Source: CAXMST01 sp963700785
Lineage (GTDB): Bacteria > Actinomycetota > Thermoleophilia > Solirubrobacterales > 70-9
DNA: 64,000 nucleotides
Assembly (NCBI GenBank): GCA_963700785.1
Contig: CAVOYZ010000017.1
Coordinates: 15,484 to 79,483 of the forward strand
Reading direction: 5' to 3'
Below, piece after piece: positions 7,193 to 16,761 of the stretch; position 1 is the first letter of the stretch, and every line of letters begins with the position of its first letter. The translations under genes and the position numbers were made by a program. The notes below the pieces were generated by a model. That model did no database searches. It was not told the DNA's origin and saw only the letters and a list, made by a program, of their open reading frames with translations.

Positions 7193-8020
7193 CTATCCAC
7201 CTGCCCGGCCCTCGGCCAGGCTGCCGGCTCCGTTGCCCCCTGCGACCCCGGCGCCCACCTGGCCGTCCTCCGGGATGTCCTTCTGCTCGCTCAACCAGGT
7301 CTCGAACTCGGCCGGCGACTCGGTCACGGCCACCGCCCGCATCACCGAGTGGCCAAAGCCGCAGAGCTCCGTGCAGACGACCGAGTAGGTCCCCTCGACC
7401 GTCGGCGTCACCCGGACGACGTTGTCGATGTCGGCATCGCCCGCCGGATCGTCGAGGCTCGCCCCCGGTACCAGGTCGCGCTTGATCCGCCACTCCGGGA
7501 CCCAGAACGAGTGCAGCACGTCGAGCGCCTCGAGGTGCAGCTCGAGCTGGGTGCCGGACGGCGCGTGCAGCTCGGTCGAGGTCTTGCCCGCGTCGACGTA
7601 GTCGAACCGCCAGGCGAACTGCTGAGCGGTGACGTCGACCCGCATCGAGTCGGCCGCCTCCGCCTCGATGTCATCGAGGACGATCGTCGCGTAGATCCCG
7701 GCGAAGAGCACGATCGCGGTCGGGATCAGCGTCCAGATCACCTCGAGCCGGGTGTTGCCGTGGATCGGCTCGCCGTCCGACTCGTCACCGGGCTTCGCCC
7801 GGTACTTCCAGATCGCGTAGCCCATCATCACCATGACGACGCTGAAGACGAACGAGCTGAGCACGATCATCACGTCGACCAGCGTGTCGATGTCGTTCGC
7901 CTCGGCCGAGCCCTGCACGCCGCTCCAGTCCGGAATCAGCATCAGCACCGAGGCCACCGCGGTCAGCACGAGAGTCACTGCCAGCAGGCGCAGGAACGTT
8001 GCGGGGGTCATGTCCTTCAT
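7193..8020 (-). CDS. ctaC: Cytochrome c oxidase subunit II
   Basis: The 275-residue protein has two N-terminal membrane helices (about residues 9-30 and 46-71, with TLIPTAIVLFAGIYATIVL as the second conserved helix at 97-115) followed by the periplasmic cupredoxin domain. The binuclear CuA site is complete: His170 (DVLHSFW), Cys216, Cys220, His224 and Met227 (CTELCGFGHSVM). CuA receives electrons from cytochrome c and passes them to heme a in CtaD. There is no fused cytochrome c domain, so the diheme cytochrome at 312 may be the donor. The C-terminal tail is Gly/Ala-rich. It is the first oxidase gene of the operon, 35 bases upstream of ctaD. Confidence 0.95.
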   Translation of the reverse strand: MKDMTPATFLRLLAVTLVLTAVASVLMLIPDWSGVQGSAEANDIDTLVDVMIVLSSFVFSVVMVMMGYAIWKYRAKPGDESDGEPIHGNTRLEVIWTLIPTAIVLFAGIYATIVLDDIEAEAADSMRVDVTAQQFAWRFDYVDAGKTSTELHAPSGTQLELHLEALDVLHSFWVPEWRIKRDLVPGASLDDPAGDADIDNVVRVTPTVEGTYSVVCTELCGFGHSVMRAVAVTESPAEFETWLSEQKDIPEDGQVGAGVAGGNGAGSLAEGRAGG

Positions 8021-8089
8021 CGAACGAGGAGCATTCTATTGAGTGAACGGCGCCACGCGCCGCGCCCGCCGGGCTAGTGCTTAATGGCT

Positions 8090-9654
8090 CTATTGCGCGG
8101 GTACAGCGGGGAGCAGGTCGAGCTCCCCGGCGGAGGCCTCGAGCACCCCCCGGGCGACCCCCTCCCAGCTCCAAAGGCGCCCGACCGTGTCGATCAGCGC
8201 CCGCTCGGCGCGCTCGCGCTCACCCGCCGGCAGCCGCGTCCATCGCAGCAGCCGATCGGCGATCTCGGGGACCGCGTCGGCGGAGAGCGGGAAGCCGGTC
8301 AGGCCCCGGGCCGGCTCCGGCAGCTCGCGGTCGAGCTCGCGGGCGACCTCGGCGAGACCGGAATGATCGGCGCAGACCGGCAGCGCGCCGGCGGCGGCGG
8401 CCTCGGCCGCGACCATTCCGAAGGCCTCCGGAAAGGTGCTGGGGACGACCATCGCATCGCTGGCCGCGAGCAACTCTGCGACCTCGTCGTGGTCGAGACG
8501 GCCGGCGAAGCTGACGCTCCCGCGGGCGGCCGCCGCTGCCTCGAGCCAGCCGTGGGACGGGTCGGCGAGAAACCCGGAGAGGATCCTCAGCGGCCGCGGG
8601 GCCCCTCCCTCCAGGGCCCAGCCAAGCTCGGCGATCCGGCGGGCGCGCGCCAGGTCCCCCTCGCCGATCGCTGACCAGAGATCCTCGAGGGCCTCGCGAT
8701 AGGCACCGAACCCGGCGATCAGCAGCGACGCGTCGGGTACCTGCGCCCGGACCAGCGGCCAGGCGGCGAGCAGCAGATCGCATCCCTTCGAGACGATCAG
8801 CTTGCCGACGAAGGCGACCCGCGTCCCGCCGGAACCGGCGTAGGCGCGGAGCGCGGCGGCGGCCTCGGCGGGGTCCCGGTCGAAGGAGTCGCCGCCGCCG
8901 GCAGCGGGCTGTGCGTCGAGCTTCTCGGCGAGGGCCGCGAGGGCAGCGGCCGGATCGGTGCCTGCGGCGAGCGGCGCGAAGCTCTCGACGTCGACCCCCG
9001 GGGGTCCGAGCCGGGTCTTGCGCTCGACGGCGGCGTCGCGAATCGTCTCCCAGAGCGCCTCGGCGGTGTGGCGCGAGCCGACCAGCACGGCCTCCGCCGC
9101 GCTCAGGCCCTCGCGCGCCTCGGGCAGAAAACGTGGGTGCGGCTTGACCGTGTAGGAGAGCGCGCTGCCGTGGACCTTGGCAGCGAACCGCAGGCCGGCC
9201 CGGGCGAGGACCAGCGGACCGATGATCAGGTGGTTGGCGAGCGCAGCCTCGGCGCCGCCGATCAGCTCGTCGACCTCGCGCACGGCGTCGACGTTGGCCT
9301 CGATGTAGGCGCTGAGCTCGGAGTCGCTGAGCGCCGGGTAGGCCTTGACCCGGAAGCCGGCGTAGCGATCCTCGACGTAGACGGGGAGCAGGCCGCCGAT
9401 CTCGGGCATGTAGGCGGTGATCGTTCCGGTCCCGGGACTGCCCGGGCCGACACCGTGGACGAGCTCGAGTTGCCCTCCCCCCCAGCCGCCGACCCGATCG
9501 ATCCAGCCGAGCGCGCCCGCCTCGCGGTCCTGGCAGAAGAGGTGGACGTCGTGGCCGAGCCCGGCCAGCGCCCGGGCAAGACAGGCGTTGTAGACGTTGC
9601 TGCCGGTGCCGCGCAGCAGGTAGCCGTGAAAGATCAGGACTCGGATCCCCGCAT
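8090..9654 (-). CDS. GT4-like glycosyltransferase (frameshifted at the start codon region)
   Basis: A GT-B enzyme of about 520 residues. The C-terminal Rossmann half has VAFVGKLIVSKGCDLLLAAW, SLLIAGFG, then SDAMVVPSTFPEAFGMVAAE, the donor-binding E-x7-E region. The N-terminal half reads RVLIFHGYLLRGTGSNVYN, with a Gly-rich acceptor loop, but this frame has no ATG. An ATG at 9654 (ATGCGGGGATCC) lies one base out of frame; adding one G to the G-run gives MRGIRVLIFHGY. I take this as a missing base. The first in-frame ATG at 9409 would discard the whole first beta-strand and loop. It lies 70 bases upstream of ctaC on the same strand. The sugar substrate is unknown. Confidence 0.7.
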
Positions 9655-9685
9655 GTTCGCTGCTTCACCGGATAAGGTTCGCGCC

Positions 9686-9961
9686 GTGAACGAGAAGCAG
9701 ACGTACCGCATGCGCGCTCCCGCCTCCGGCCGCGAGGCCCTGGTCGAGGCCGAGCAGGGCGGCGTCTACATCGACCGCGAGACCGGTGAGGAGCTGCAGC
9801 CGGTGACCCGGACGCTGCCACTCGCCCCGTCCGCATCGAGCCTGCTGCGGAGCCCGGAGAACCTGCGCGAGTGCCGCCGCTGCGAGCAGCTGATCGGCCT
9901 CGACGTCAGCGACTGCCCGTACTGCGGGCTGCGTCAGGAAGCGACCGACGGGGACTCGTGA
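9686..9961 (+). CDS. Small zinc-ribbon protein
   Basis: This 91-residue protein starts at GTG (VNEKQTYRMRAPASGREALV). Its C-terminus carries two CxxC knuckles (CRRCEQLIGLDVSDCPYCG), which should bind one zinc. The middle holds GGVYIDRETGEEL. No enzyme domain is visible; such proteins may bind nucleic acid or other proteins. Its stop overlaps the start of the next gene (GTGA), so they are co-transcribed. It is divergent from the glycosyltransferase. The start choice rests on the length of the conserved-looking N-terminus and is uncertain. Confidence 0.6.
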   Translation: MNEKQTYRMRAPASGREALVEAEQGGVYIDRETGEELQPVTRTLPLAPSASSLLRSPENLRECRRCEQLIGLDVSDCPYCGLRQEATDGDS

Positions 9962-10293
9962 GGCGGCGGGCGGCGGCAACGCTGCTCGCCTGCGGTGCCC
10001 TGGCGGCATCGCTCGGCGCCTGCGGCGACGACGAGCAGACGACCACCGAGCCGGTCACCGACTCGACCACATCGACGACCTCCACGACCAGTTCGACGAC
10101 GACCGAGCCGACCTCGACCACAACCACCGAACCGACCACGACGACCACGACCAGCGAACCGACGACGACGACCGACTCCGACTCCGACTCCGACTCCGAC
10201 GGCGATCAGGGGAGCTCGAAGCAGCAGGCCGAGGACAACGCCCAGAAGGCCTTCGAGGCCTTCTGCGACGAGAATCCGGACCTCTGCGGCTGA
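9958..10293 (+). CDS. Thr/Ser-rich lipoprotein
   Basis: The 111-residue protein starts at GTG and begins MRRRAAATLLACGALAASLG, followed by the lipobox Cys and ACGDDEQ. About 60 residues of Thr/Ser/Glu/Pro repeats follow (TSTTTTEPTTTTTT), then an Asp-Ser run (DSDSDSDSDGD) and a short helical end (KAFEAFCDENPDLCG) with two Cys. The low-complexity part is probably an extended, possibly glycosylated cell-wall stalk. The C-terminal 30 residues could be the functional tip. Translation is coupled to the zinc-ribbon gene upstream. The function is unknown. Confidence 0.65.
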   Translation: MRRRAAATLLACGALAASLGACGDDEQTTTEPVTDSTTSTTSTTSSTTTEPTSTTTTEPTTTTTTSEPTTTTDSDSDSDSDGDQGSSKQQAEDNAQKAFEAFCDENPDLCG

Positions 10294-10295
10294 GG

Positions 10296-10312
10296 AGCCC
10301 CTACTCGGGGTT
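10296..10312. terminator. Short hairpin between converging genes
   Basis: AGCCCC, loop TACTC, GGGGTT (with one G-T pair), followed by TCC. It overlaps the stop of the minus-strand gene at 10301. The stem is short. Confidence 0.35.
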
Positions 10313-11032
10313 TCCGGCGGTCTTCTTCGGGACGAAGTACGCCCAGTAGAGGATCCGCTCCCCGCTCAGCTTGCAGCCGTAGGTGCGGGTCGTCTTCTTC
10401 CGCAGGTGGGGCTTCGCCTTGGGAACGTCCTCGGCGCTGCAGGAATCGGACTTGCGGCTCGCCTTCCAGGCGTTCTTGGTGGTGTTGAGGCCGTCGCGGT
10501 ACAGCGGCGCCCAGGTCGGCAGGGTGAGCGCGACGACCCGGCCCTCCTGCACCTTCAGCGGCTTGCTCAGGGTGAAGACCGGCTTGTTGCCCAGCGAGGC
10601 ATCGAGCTCGACGGCCGGGCTCTGCTTGCCGAGCGTGTAGCGCGACCCCTTGCCCTTCTTCTTCAGGACGGCGATCTTTGCGATCGGTGCCGTGCCGAAC
10701 TTCTTGTCCTTGAAGATCTCGCCGAAGCCGCTCAGCTGCGAGCTGGTCGGCTTCGAGAGCTCGACCGACCAGGCAACCAGGTGTCCGTCGGCCGGGACCT
10801 TGTAGAGCCCCCGGCGTCCGTCGGCGGCAACCCCGAAACCGGTCACCGATCCCGTCGCACGGCAGTTCTTCGGGCAGAGTGGGCTCGGGGTGCCCTTCGT
10901 CGCTCCCAGGACCTTCGCCTGGCGTGCGGCCGAGGCGCTGTCGACCGCGATCGCGGCCGCGAGCACGGCCACGGACACAGCCAGGGCGGTCGCCAGGCGC
11001 AGAACTGCGTCAGGTTTCGCTGAAGTGGTCAT
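10301..11032 (-). CDS. Secreted hypothetical protein
   Basis: The 243-residue protein has a signal peptide (LRLATALAVSVAVLAAAIAV, then DSASAARQ). The mature part contains SPLCPKNCRATGSVTGFGVA, with two closely spaced Cys, a beta-rich middle (ADGHLVAWSVELSKPT), and a C-terminus with two more Cys (SDSCSAEDV and TYGCKLSGERILYWAYFVP). Four cysteines suggest two disulfides outside the cell. The strand pattern resembles a jelly-roll or lectin-like sandwich, but I cannot assign a family. It is monocistronic between a converging lipoprotein gene and a divergent ABC exporter. Confidence 0.65.
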   Translation of the reverse strand: MTTSAKPDAVLRLATALAVSVAVLAAAIAVDSASAARQAKVLGATKGTPSPLCPKNCRATGSVTGFGVAADGRRGLYKVPADGHLVAWSVELSKPTSSQLSGFGEIFKDKKFGTAPIAKIAVLKKKGKGSRYTLGKQSPAVELDASLGNKPVFTLSKPLKVQEGRVVALTLPTWAPLYRDGLNTTKNAWKASRKSDSCSAEDVPKAKPHLRKKTTRTYGCKLSGERILYWAYFVPKKTAGNPE

Positions 11033-11215
11033 CAGATACTCCGAACACGGGGTCGGGCCGCAGGTTGCGGACCCAGGCGCCGATCCGGAAAGTCTAGGGC
11101 CGCGGCGCCCCGAACCGGCGCCGGCAGCGCTTTCCGGCAGGCGATCGCCCAGCCCGAGGCGCCGGGACCCGAGGGTGAGGCCGCAGCCCCGCCCTCACCT
11201 AGACTGATTCCGACG

Positions 11216-12190
11216 ATGGCGGCAATCGAGGTCGAGAACCTGCAGCGAAGCTTCGAGGGTGGCGTTACCGCCGTCGATGGCATCGATCTCGAGGTCGCCG
11301 ACGGTGAGATCTTCTCCTTCCTCGGCCCGAACGGCGCCGGCAAGACGACCACGGTGCGGATGCTGTGCACGCTGCTGCGCCCGACCGGGGGCAGCGCCCG
11401 AGTCGCCGGCTATGACGTGATCGAGGACGCCGGCGCGGTCCGCGGCGCGATCGGAGTCGCCCTGCAGGAGGCGGCCCTGGACCCGCTGATGACCGGTCGC
11501 GAGCTGATCCGCCTGCAGGCGACGCTGCACGGCCTGCCGCCGGCCGAGATCGAGAGCCAGGCCGATGCCCTGCTCCGGCGGGTCGGGCTGACCCGGGCCG
11601 CCGATCGGCGGGTCGGGACCTACTCGGGCGGCATGCAGCGCCGGCTCGATCTCGCCTCGGCGCTGGTCCACCAGCCCGCCGTGCTGTTCCTCGACGAGCC
11701 GACCACCGGCCTCGACCCGGTCAGCCGGATGACGATCTGGGAGGAGGTGCGCAAGCTCAACGACGAGGGAACGACGGTGTTCTTGACCACCCAGTACCTC
11801 GAGGAGGCGGACCAGCTCGCCGATCGCGTGGCGATCATCAGCGCCGGCAAGATCGTCGCCGAGGGCACCCCCGCCTCGCTCAAGGCCGAGGTCGGCAAGC
11901 CACGGCTCGAGGTGGCTGTGGCCGACGGCTCACCCGAGGTATGCGAGGAGGTCCTGGCCGGGTTCGGCGAGCGCCTGCCGGCCAAGGACGGGACCCTGGT
12001 GGTCGAGCTTGCCCGGGGCGCGGCCGAGATCGCTCCGGTCGTGCGGGCGCTCGACGAGCGCGGCATCCTGGTCGAGTCGCTGGAGCTGGTCGAGCCGACC
12101 CTCGACGACGTCTTCGTCGAGAAGACCGGCCAACACCTGGAGGAATCGGACGAGCCCGCCCCCGACGAGGCGGGGCAGGGCGCCGAGTGA
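11216..12190 (+). CDS. ABC-2 exporter ATPase (DrrA/NodI-like)
   Basis: The 324-residue ATPase has Walker A GPNGAGKTTTVRML, the ABC signature YSGGMQRRLDLA, Walker B VLFLDEPTTGLDP, and the H-loop replaced by TTQYLEEADQLADRV (Gln in place of the usual His, as in many DrrA-type exporters). The C-terminal 90 residues are the DrrA-type regulatory extension (VESLELVEPTLDDVF). It is coupled by GTGA overlap to two permeases downstream, forming a three-gene exporter. Substrates of such systems include lipids and antibiotics; none can be assigned here. Confidence 0.9.
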   Translation: MAAIEVENLQRSFEGGVTAVDGIDLEVADGEIFSFLGPNGAGKTTTVRMLCTLLRPTGGSARVAGYDVIEDAGAVRGAIGVALQEAALDPLMTGRELIRLQATLHGLPPAEIESQADALLRRVGLTRAADRRVGTYSGGMQRRLDLASALVHQPAVLFLDEPTTGLDPVSRMTIWEEVRKLNDEGTTVFLTTQYLEEADQLADRVAIISAGKIVAEGTPASLKAEVGKPRLEVAVADGSPEVCEEVLAGFGERLPAKDGTLVVELARGAAEIAPVVRALDERGILVESLELVEPTLDDVFVEKTGQHLEESDEPAPDEAGQGAE

Positions 12191-12981
12191 GCGAGATCTT
12201 CAGTCGCCAGAGCTGGCGGGTCGTCATCGAGCTCGGGCGGCGCTCGGTCCAGCAGACCTTCAGGCGGCCGCAGCTGATGGCGCCGCTGATCATCTTCCCG
12301 ACCCTGCTGCTGGCGATCCAGACCGGCGGCGCCGGCCGCGCCGTCGACCTCCCCGGCTTCCCTCCGGTCGAGAGCTTCCTCGCCTTCATGCTCGCCGGGG
12401 CGATGGTCCAGTCGACGCTGCTCGCCGGAAACAGCGGTGGAATCGCACTCGCCGTCGACATCGAGATGGGCTTCACCGACCGGCTGCTGGTCGCGCCGAT
12501 CCCGCGCTTCTCGATCGTGCTCGGCCGGCTCGCGGGGACAGCCGCGCTCGGGCTGTTCACGGCGATCTGGTTTCTCGCGATCGGCTTCGCCTTCGGCGTC
12601 AAGTTCACCGAGGGGCCGCTCGGGGTGCTGGTGATGATCCTGCTGGTGATCGGCTCGGCGGTCGCCTTCGGCTCGATCGGGGCGGCGATCGCGCTGCGCT
12701 CGGGGAGCGCCTCGGTCGTCCAGGGCATGTTCCCGCTGGTCTTCGTGATCCTCTTTCTCTCGACCGCGTTCTTCCCCCAGGATCTGCTGCTCGAGCCGGC
12801 CCAGACCGTCGCCGAGTACAACCCGCTGAGCTTCATCGTCAACGCGGTCCGCGACCCGGTGGTCTTCACCTTCTCCGCCGAGGACATGCTCAAGGGGCTG
12901 CTCGGGCTGGTGGTGATCGGCGGCTTCGGGACCGTGCTGGCGGCCCGCGCCCTCCGCCACCGGCTGAGGACCGGCGGATGA
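12187..12981 (+). CDS. ABC-2 exporter permease 1
   Basis: This 264-residue integral membrane protein starts at GTG overlapping the ATPase stop. Six hydrophobic segments are visible, for example LMAPLIIFPTLLLAIQTG, SFLAFMLAGAMVQSTLLAG, TAIWFLAIGFAFGVKF and GMFPLVFVILFLSTAFFPQD. The ABC-2 membrane domain signature region lies around DIEMGFTDRLLVAPIPRF, the cytoplasmic loop that contacts the ATPase. Its stop overlaps the next permease start (ATGA). Together with 12978-13754 it should form a heterodimeric pore. Confidence 0.88.
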   Translation: MSEIFSRQSWRVVIELGRRSVQQTFRRPQLMAPLIIFPTLLLAIQTGGAGRAVDLPGFPPVESFLAFMLAGAMVQSTLLAGNSGGIALAVDIEMGFTDRLLVAPIPRFSIVLGRLAGTAALGLFTAIWFLAIGFAFGVKFTEGPLGVLVMILLVIGSAVAFGSIGAAIALRSGSASVVQGMFPLVFVILFLSTAFFPQDLLLEPAQTVAEYNPLSFIVNAVRDPVVFTFSAEDMLKGLLGLVVIGGFGTVLAARALRHRLRTGG

Positions 12982-13754
12982 GCCACGCGCTGCGCATCGA
13001 CGTGACCACGATCCGGGCGATGATCCAGCGCTCGCGGAACGAGCTGCTGCGAGTCCCCGGAGCAGCGATCCCGGGCGTCCTCGCTCCGACGATCTTCTTC
13101 CTCGGGCTGACCGCCGTGTTCGGCAGCCTGACCCTGCTGCCGGGCTTCGACACGCAGAGCTACCAGAGCTTCCTGATCCCGGTCAGCCTGATGCAGGGGG
13201 CCGGCTTCACCGGCGCCGCGACCGGCGTCAACCTCGCCCGCGACATCGAGAACGGGCTCTTCGACCGCTTCCTCGCCTCCCCGGCGCCGCGCTGGGTGCT
13301 GCTCACCGGCCTGGTCAGCTCCGCCAGCCTGCGGGCGCTGGTGCCCGGCACCTTCCTGTTCATCGTCGCGATGATCGTCGGCGCGAACTTCCCCGGCGGC
13401 CTCGGGCTGCTGGTCGCCGTCGTCGCGGTGATGGGGATGGGAGTGGTCGCGGCCTGCTGGGGCGTGGCGCTGGCGCTCAAGTTCAAGACCCAGTCGGCGG
13501 CGCCGCTGATGCAGGCGGGAATGCTGGTGCTGATCCTGACCACCACCGCCTACGCGCCGCAGGAGCTGCTGACCGGCTGGCTGGCGGAGGTGGCGCGGAT
13601 CAACCCCGCCACCCAGGTCGTCGAGATGGCGCGCCAGGGCTTCGTCGGCACGGTCACCTGGAGCGGCACCTGGCCCGGAATCGTCACCCTGATCGGGATG
13701 ATCGCCCTGCTCGGCGCCTGGGCGCTGCGCGGGATGCGACGGACGGCCTTCTAG
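12978..13754 (+). CDS. ABC-2 exporter permease 2
   Basis: The 258-residue paralogue of the upstream permease has the coupling loop DIENGLFDRFLASPAPRW and six hydrophobic segments (LAPTIFFLGLTAVFGSL, VPGTFLFIVAMIVGANFPGG, GLLVAVVAVMGMGVVAACWG, GIVTLIGMIALLGAWALRG). The two-permease arrangement on one ATPase gene differs from the one-permease exporter at 48.2-49.9 kb. It is the last gene of the operon and converges on infA with only 18 bases between the stops. Confidence 0.88.
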   Translation: MSHALRIDVTTIRAMIQRSRNELLRVPGAAIPGVLAPTIFFLGLTAVFGSLTLLPGFDTQSYQSFLIPVSLMQGAGFTGAATGVNLARDIENGLFDRFLASPAPRWVLLTGLVSSASLRALVPGTFLFIVAMIVGANFPGGLGLLVAVVAVMGMGVVAACWGVALALKFKTQSAAPLMQAGMLVLILTTTAYAPQELLTGWLAEVARINPATQVVEMARQGFVGTVTWSGTWPGIVTLIGMIALLGAWALRGMRRTAF

Positions 13755-13772
13755 GCCGATACGGCCGAGCGG

Positions 13773-13991
13773 CTACTTGTAGCGGTAGGTGATCCGGCCG
13801 CGATCGAGGTCATAGGGGCTGAGCTCGATCTTCACGCGATCGCCGGGGAGGATGCGGATGTAGTGGCGGCGCATCTTGCCGCTGATGTGCCCGAGGACCT
13901 CGTGGTCGTTGTCGAGCTTGACCTTGAACATCGTGTTCGGGAGGGCCTCGGTGACCTCGCCCTCCATCTCGATTTTCTCTTCCTTCGCCAT
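13773..13991 (-). CDS. infA: Translation initiation factor IF-1
   Basis: The 72-residue single OB-fold protein begins MAKEEKIEMEGEVTEALPNT and has the conserved ranges FKVKLDNDHEVLGHISGKMR and LPGDRVKIELSPYDLDRGRI, ending TYRYK. Length and motifs match IF-1 throughout. It binds the ribosomal A site during initiation. It stands alone downstream of the echA-like gene rather than in the alpha operon (infA-rpmJ-rpsM) where it often lies in actinobacteria. Confidence 0.96.
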   Translation of the reverse strand: MAKEEKIEMEGEVTEALPNTMFKVKLDNDHEVLGHISGKMRRHYIRILPGDRVKIELSPYDLDRGRITYRYK

Positions 13992-14075
13992 CGCGCGAGG
14001 CGCAGCGTAGCGGAGACGGCGGCCCTGATCCCCGGATTCCGGCGCTGCGGGCGGCGTTGCGCCGGCCCGCAGGCC

Positions 14076-14880
14076 CTACTTGCCCTCGAATGTCGCCTTG
14101 CCGGGGCCCTCGCTGAGGAAGCTCTGAACCGCGCCCTTCAGGTCGTCGGTGTCGAACAGCGGCCCGGCGATCCCGGGAGTCGCCCGGTCGGCGGCCTCGA
14201 CGCCGCCGTCGAGGTAGGCGCGGATGATCCGCTTGGTTGCACCGTGGGCGACCGTCGGGCCGGCCGCCAGTCGCTGCGCGAACCTGAATTCCCTTCTCGA
14301 GCAGGTCCTCGGCCGCGACGACCCTGTTGACGACCCCCCACTCGAGCATCTTCTCGGCGTCGTAGAGGCCGCCGGTCATCACGAACTCCCGGGCCCGTGC
14401 GGGGCCCGCCCGCTCCGCCATCCGCTGGACGCCGCCGCCGAACGGGGTCAGCCCGACGACCCGCTCGACGAGCCCGAACTGGGCGCCCTCGGCAGCCCAG
14501 ATCATGTCGCAGCCGAGCGCCGTCTCCAGTCCGGCGGTCAGGCACAGGCCCTGGACCAGCGCCAGCGTCGGGATCGGCAGCCCCTCGAAGCAGGCGAGGT
14601 CGGCGATCCCCTGCTCGGCGAGCGCGGTGCCCTCGGCCGAGCCCTCGATCGCCGCGAAGGTGTTGACGTCGACGCCGCCGGTGAAGACGTCGCCCTCGGC
14701 CCGGTAGACGAACGCCCGCGCGCCCGAGGCGGCGACCTCGTCCCGGACCTCGCGCAGGCGCTCGAAGGTCCGCGTCCGGAACAGGTTCAGCGGCGGGTCG
14801 TCGAGCACGGCGATCATCACCTCGCCGTCGCGCTCGAGCCTCACCGGGTCGCGATCGGCGGTCCGCTCGTCCTCGGCCAT
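14076..14880 (-). CDS. Enoyl-CoA hydratase/isomerase family protein (frameshifted)
   Basis: ATG at 14880 follows the HIT gene stop by one base (a GTG at 14889 is possible). The crotonase fold is clear: the oxyanion-hole segments ARAFVYRAEGDVFTGGVDVN and VQGLCLTAGLETALGCDMIW, then AAEGAQFGLVERVVGLTPFG. After LLEKGIQ the frame fails. Dropping one G near 14285 restores FAQRLAAGPTVAHGATKRII and a normal C-terminus ending LSEGPGKATFEGK with stop at 14076. The first oxyanion strand has FTGGVD rather than FSAGAD, and the Glu pair of true hydratases is not both obvious, so the reaction is unassigned. Confidence 0.75.
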
Positions 14881-14881
14881 C

Positions 14882-15295
14882 TCAATCACCCCTTATCTGC
14901 GCGGCGGTCCGCGCGATCTCGCCGAGCTCGGCGCCGCGCGGGATCCACGGCAGCTTCAGCGGGTCGTCCTCATAGCGGGGAATCACGTGGATGTGGAAGT
15001 GGAAGACGGTCTGCCAGCCGGCGGCGCCGCAGGCATTGAGCAGGTTGAACCCGGCCGGGTCCAGCGTCTCGGTGATCCGCCGCGCGAGCCGCTGGGACGC
15101 GGCGACCGTGTGACGCAGGTCGTCGGGCTCGATCTCGTGCAGATCGCGGCTGTGTCGCCTCGGGATCACGAGGGCGTGACCGGGGGTCGCCGGGTTGATG
15201 TCCATGAACGCGAGCGTGTGCTCGTCCGAGTCCAGCAGCTCGGCCGGGGCGTCGCCGGCGACGATCGAACAGAAGATGCAGGGCGCCTCGCTCAC
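14882..15295 (-). CDS. HIT-family nucleotide hydrolase
   Basis: I chose GTG at 15295 (MSEAPCIFCSIVAGDAPAEL) because the conserved CIFCxIVxGE-like N-terminus begins there; a longer frame upstream has no family resemblance. The 137-residue protein carries the HIT signature HFHIHVIPRY (H-x-H-x-H; the second His is the nucleophile region), and TPGHALVIPRRH. These enzymes hydrolyse adenosine phosphoramidates or dinucleoside polyphosphates. The two Cys (CIFC) may join in zinc binding. It lies between cca and echA on the same strand with an 11-base gap to the corrected cca stop. Confidence 0.9.
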   Translation of the reverse strand: MSEAPCIFCSIVAGDAPAELLDSDEHTLAFMDINPATPGHALVIPRRHSRDLHEIEPDDLRHTVAASQRLARRITETLDPAGFNLLNACGAAGWQTVFHFHIHVIPRYEDDPLKLPWIPRGAELGEIARTAAQIRGD

Positions 15296-15305
15296 CGGAG
15301 CCAGC

Positions 15306-16761
15306 CTATCCGGGCGCTGGTTGTGACGCCGACCAGGACCGCAGGTGAGCCTCGGCCGCTGCGCGGTCACCGACCTCGCCGGCGAACTGCGCCGCCCGGA
15401 GCTCGCCGACAGCCGCGCCGATCGCGGACGCCCTCGACTCCGAGCAGCTCGGCGATCTCGGCCCCCGAGAGCAGCGGCCGCGGCGGGCCGCGGCGCTCGA
15501 GCACGACGATCTCGGCGAGCATCTCGCGCGCCAGCTCGAGGTGGGCAGCGATCGCCTCGGCCGGGACCCCGGCGCCCTGCGCTGAGAGGCGGTCGGCGAT
15601 CGTCAGCATCGTCACGTCGAGGGCCTCCCGGCCGGTCAGATCGAGGTACTCCCAGATCCTGCGCCTGTCGAGCGGGCGCTCGTGGGTCATGAAGCCGAGC
15701 ACGAGGTGGTGTCGCGTGAGCGCCGCCTGGTAGTCGGCGAAGCGGCTGCTGGAGTGCAGGCCCCGGCAGAGCTCGGCGACCATCTCCGCGCCGATCCGAT
15801 CGTGTCCGCGGAAGCTGACGAAGCCCCCCCGCTCGGCTCGCGTCGCAGGCTTGCCGATGTCGTGCAGGATCGCCGCGAAGCGGACCCCGTCCCGGCGGCT
15901 GAGGCCGTCGGCCAACGGCTCGGCGAGGGCCGCGCCGACGTCGGCCGCGGCGGCGCCGACGTAGGCCTCGAGGTCGGCCTCGACCTCAAGCCAGCGACGC
16001 AGCACCTCGATCGTGTGGTCGTGGACGTCGAGGTGGTGGTTGGGGCTCTGGACGACGCCACGCAGAGCGGCGAGCGGCGGCAGCACGACCGGCGTCAGGC
16101 CGAGCTCATCGAGCAGCTCGAGCGAGCGCAGCGGCCGCTCACCGGCGATCATCGCCTTGAGCTCGGCGAACCGGCGCTCCGGCGCCGGCTCGGCCGCCCT
16201 ACCTGCCGTCGCCCTGATCAGGGCGACGGTCGCGGGATCGGGCTCGAGCGAGAAGGTCGCCGCGATCCGGGCGGCCCGCATCATCCGTAGCGGGTCGGCC
16301 TCGAAGGTCTCGTCGTAGGCGGCGCGCAGGCGCCGCGCCTCGAAGTCCTCGATCCCACCGCTCGGGTCGATCGGGGCGCCGCCCGCAAGCGGCACCGCGA
16401 TCGCGTTCACGGTGAAGTCGCGCAGCCGGAGATCGGCCTCGAGCGTCGCTGCCCGGAGCGCGACGACGTCGACGGTCCAGGCGTTCCGGGGTCCGCTGAC
16501 GCGCCAGGTCTCGTGCTCGCCGGAGAGCTCGAAGGCGCTGCCGCCGAGCAGCGCGGCGGCCCGGCGGGCGATCTCGGGCACGTCGCCGTCGGCGACGAGG
16601 TCGATGTCGTCGACCTCCCGGCCCGCGAGCGCGTCGCGGATCGCGCCGCCGACGATCCAGGCGTTGACCGGCGAACGGAGCTGAAGCCCGGCGCGGAGCG
16701 CGACCAGGCGCTCGCTCGCGCCGAGCGCGGCCTCGATCCTCGCGGCGGCCCCGGCGCTCAC
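15306..16761 (-). CDS. cca: CCA tRNA nucleotidyltransferase/poly(A) polymerase family with HD domain (frameshifted near end)
   Basis: The N-terminal nucleotidyltransferase has VGGAIRDALAGREVDDIDLV (GG...RD and D-x-D metal site) and LRDFTVNAIAVPL, then the RNA-binding region with RMMRAARIAATFSL. A central HD domain has FAAILHDIGKPATR and SFRGHDRIGAEMV. Near the C-terminus (about 15,430) the frame breaks after LLGVEG. One base less restores AIGAAVGELRAAQFAGEVGD and a stop at 15306. It would add CCA ends to tRNAs. GTG start at 16761 overlaps the alr stop (GTGA). A paralogous poly(A) polymerase function cannot be excluded. Confidence 0.82.

Noticed and set aside
13810..14889. A 359-residue crotonase extending over infA
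   Set aside because: The C-terminal third is Arg-rich noise that reads infA out of frame; a one-base shift restores a normal crotonase end at 14076.
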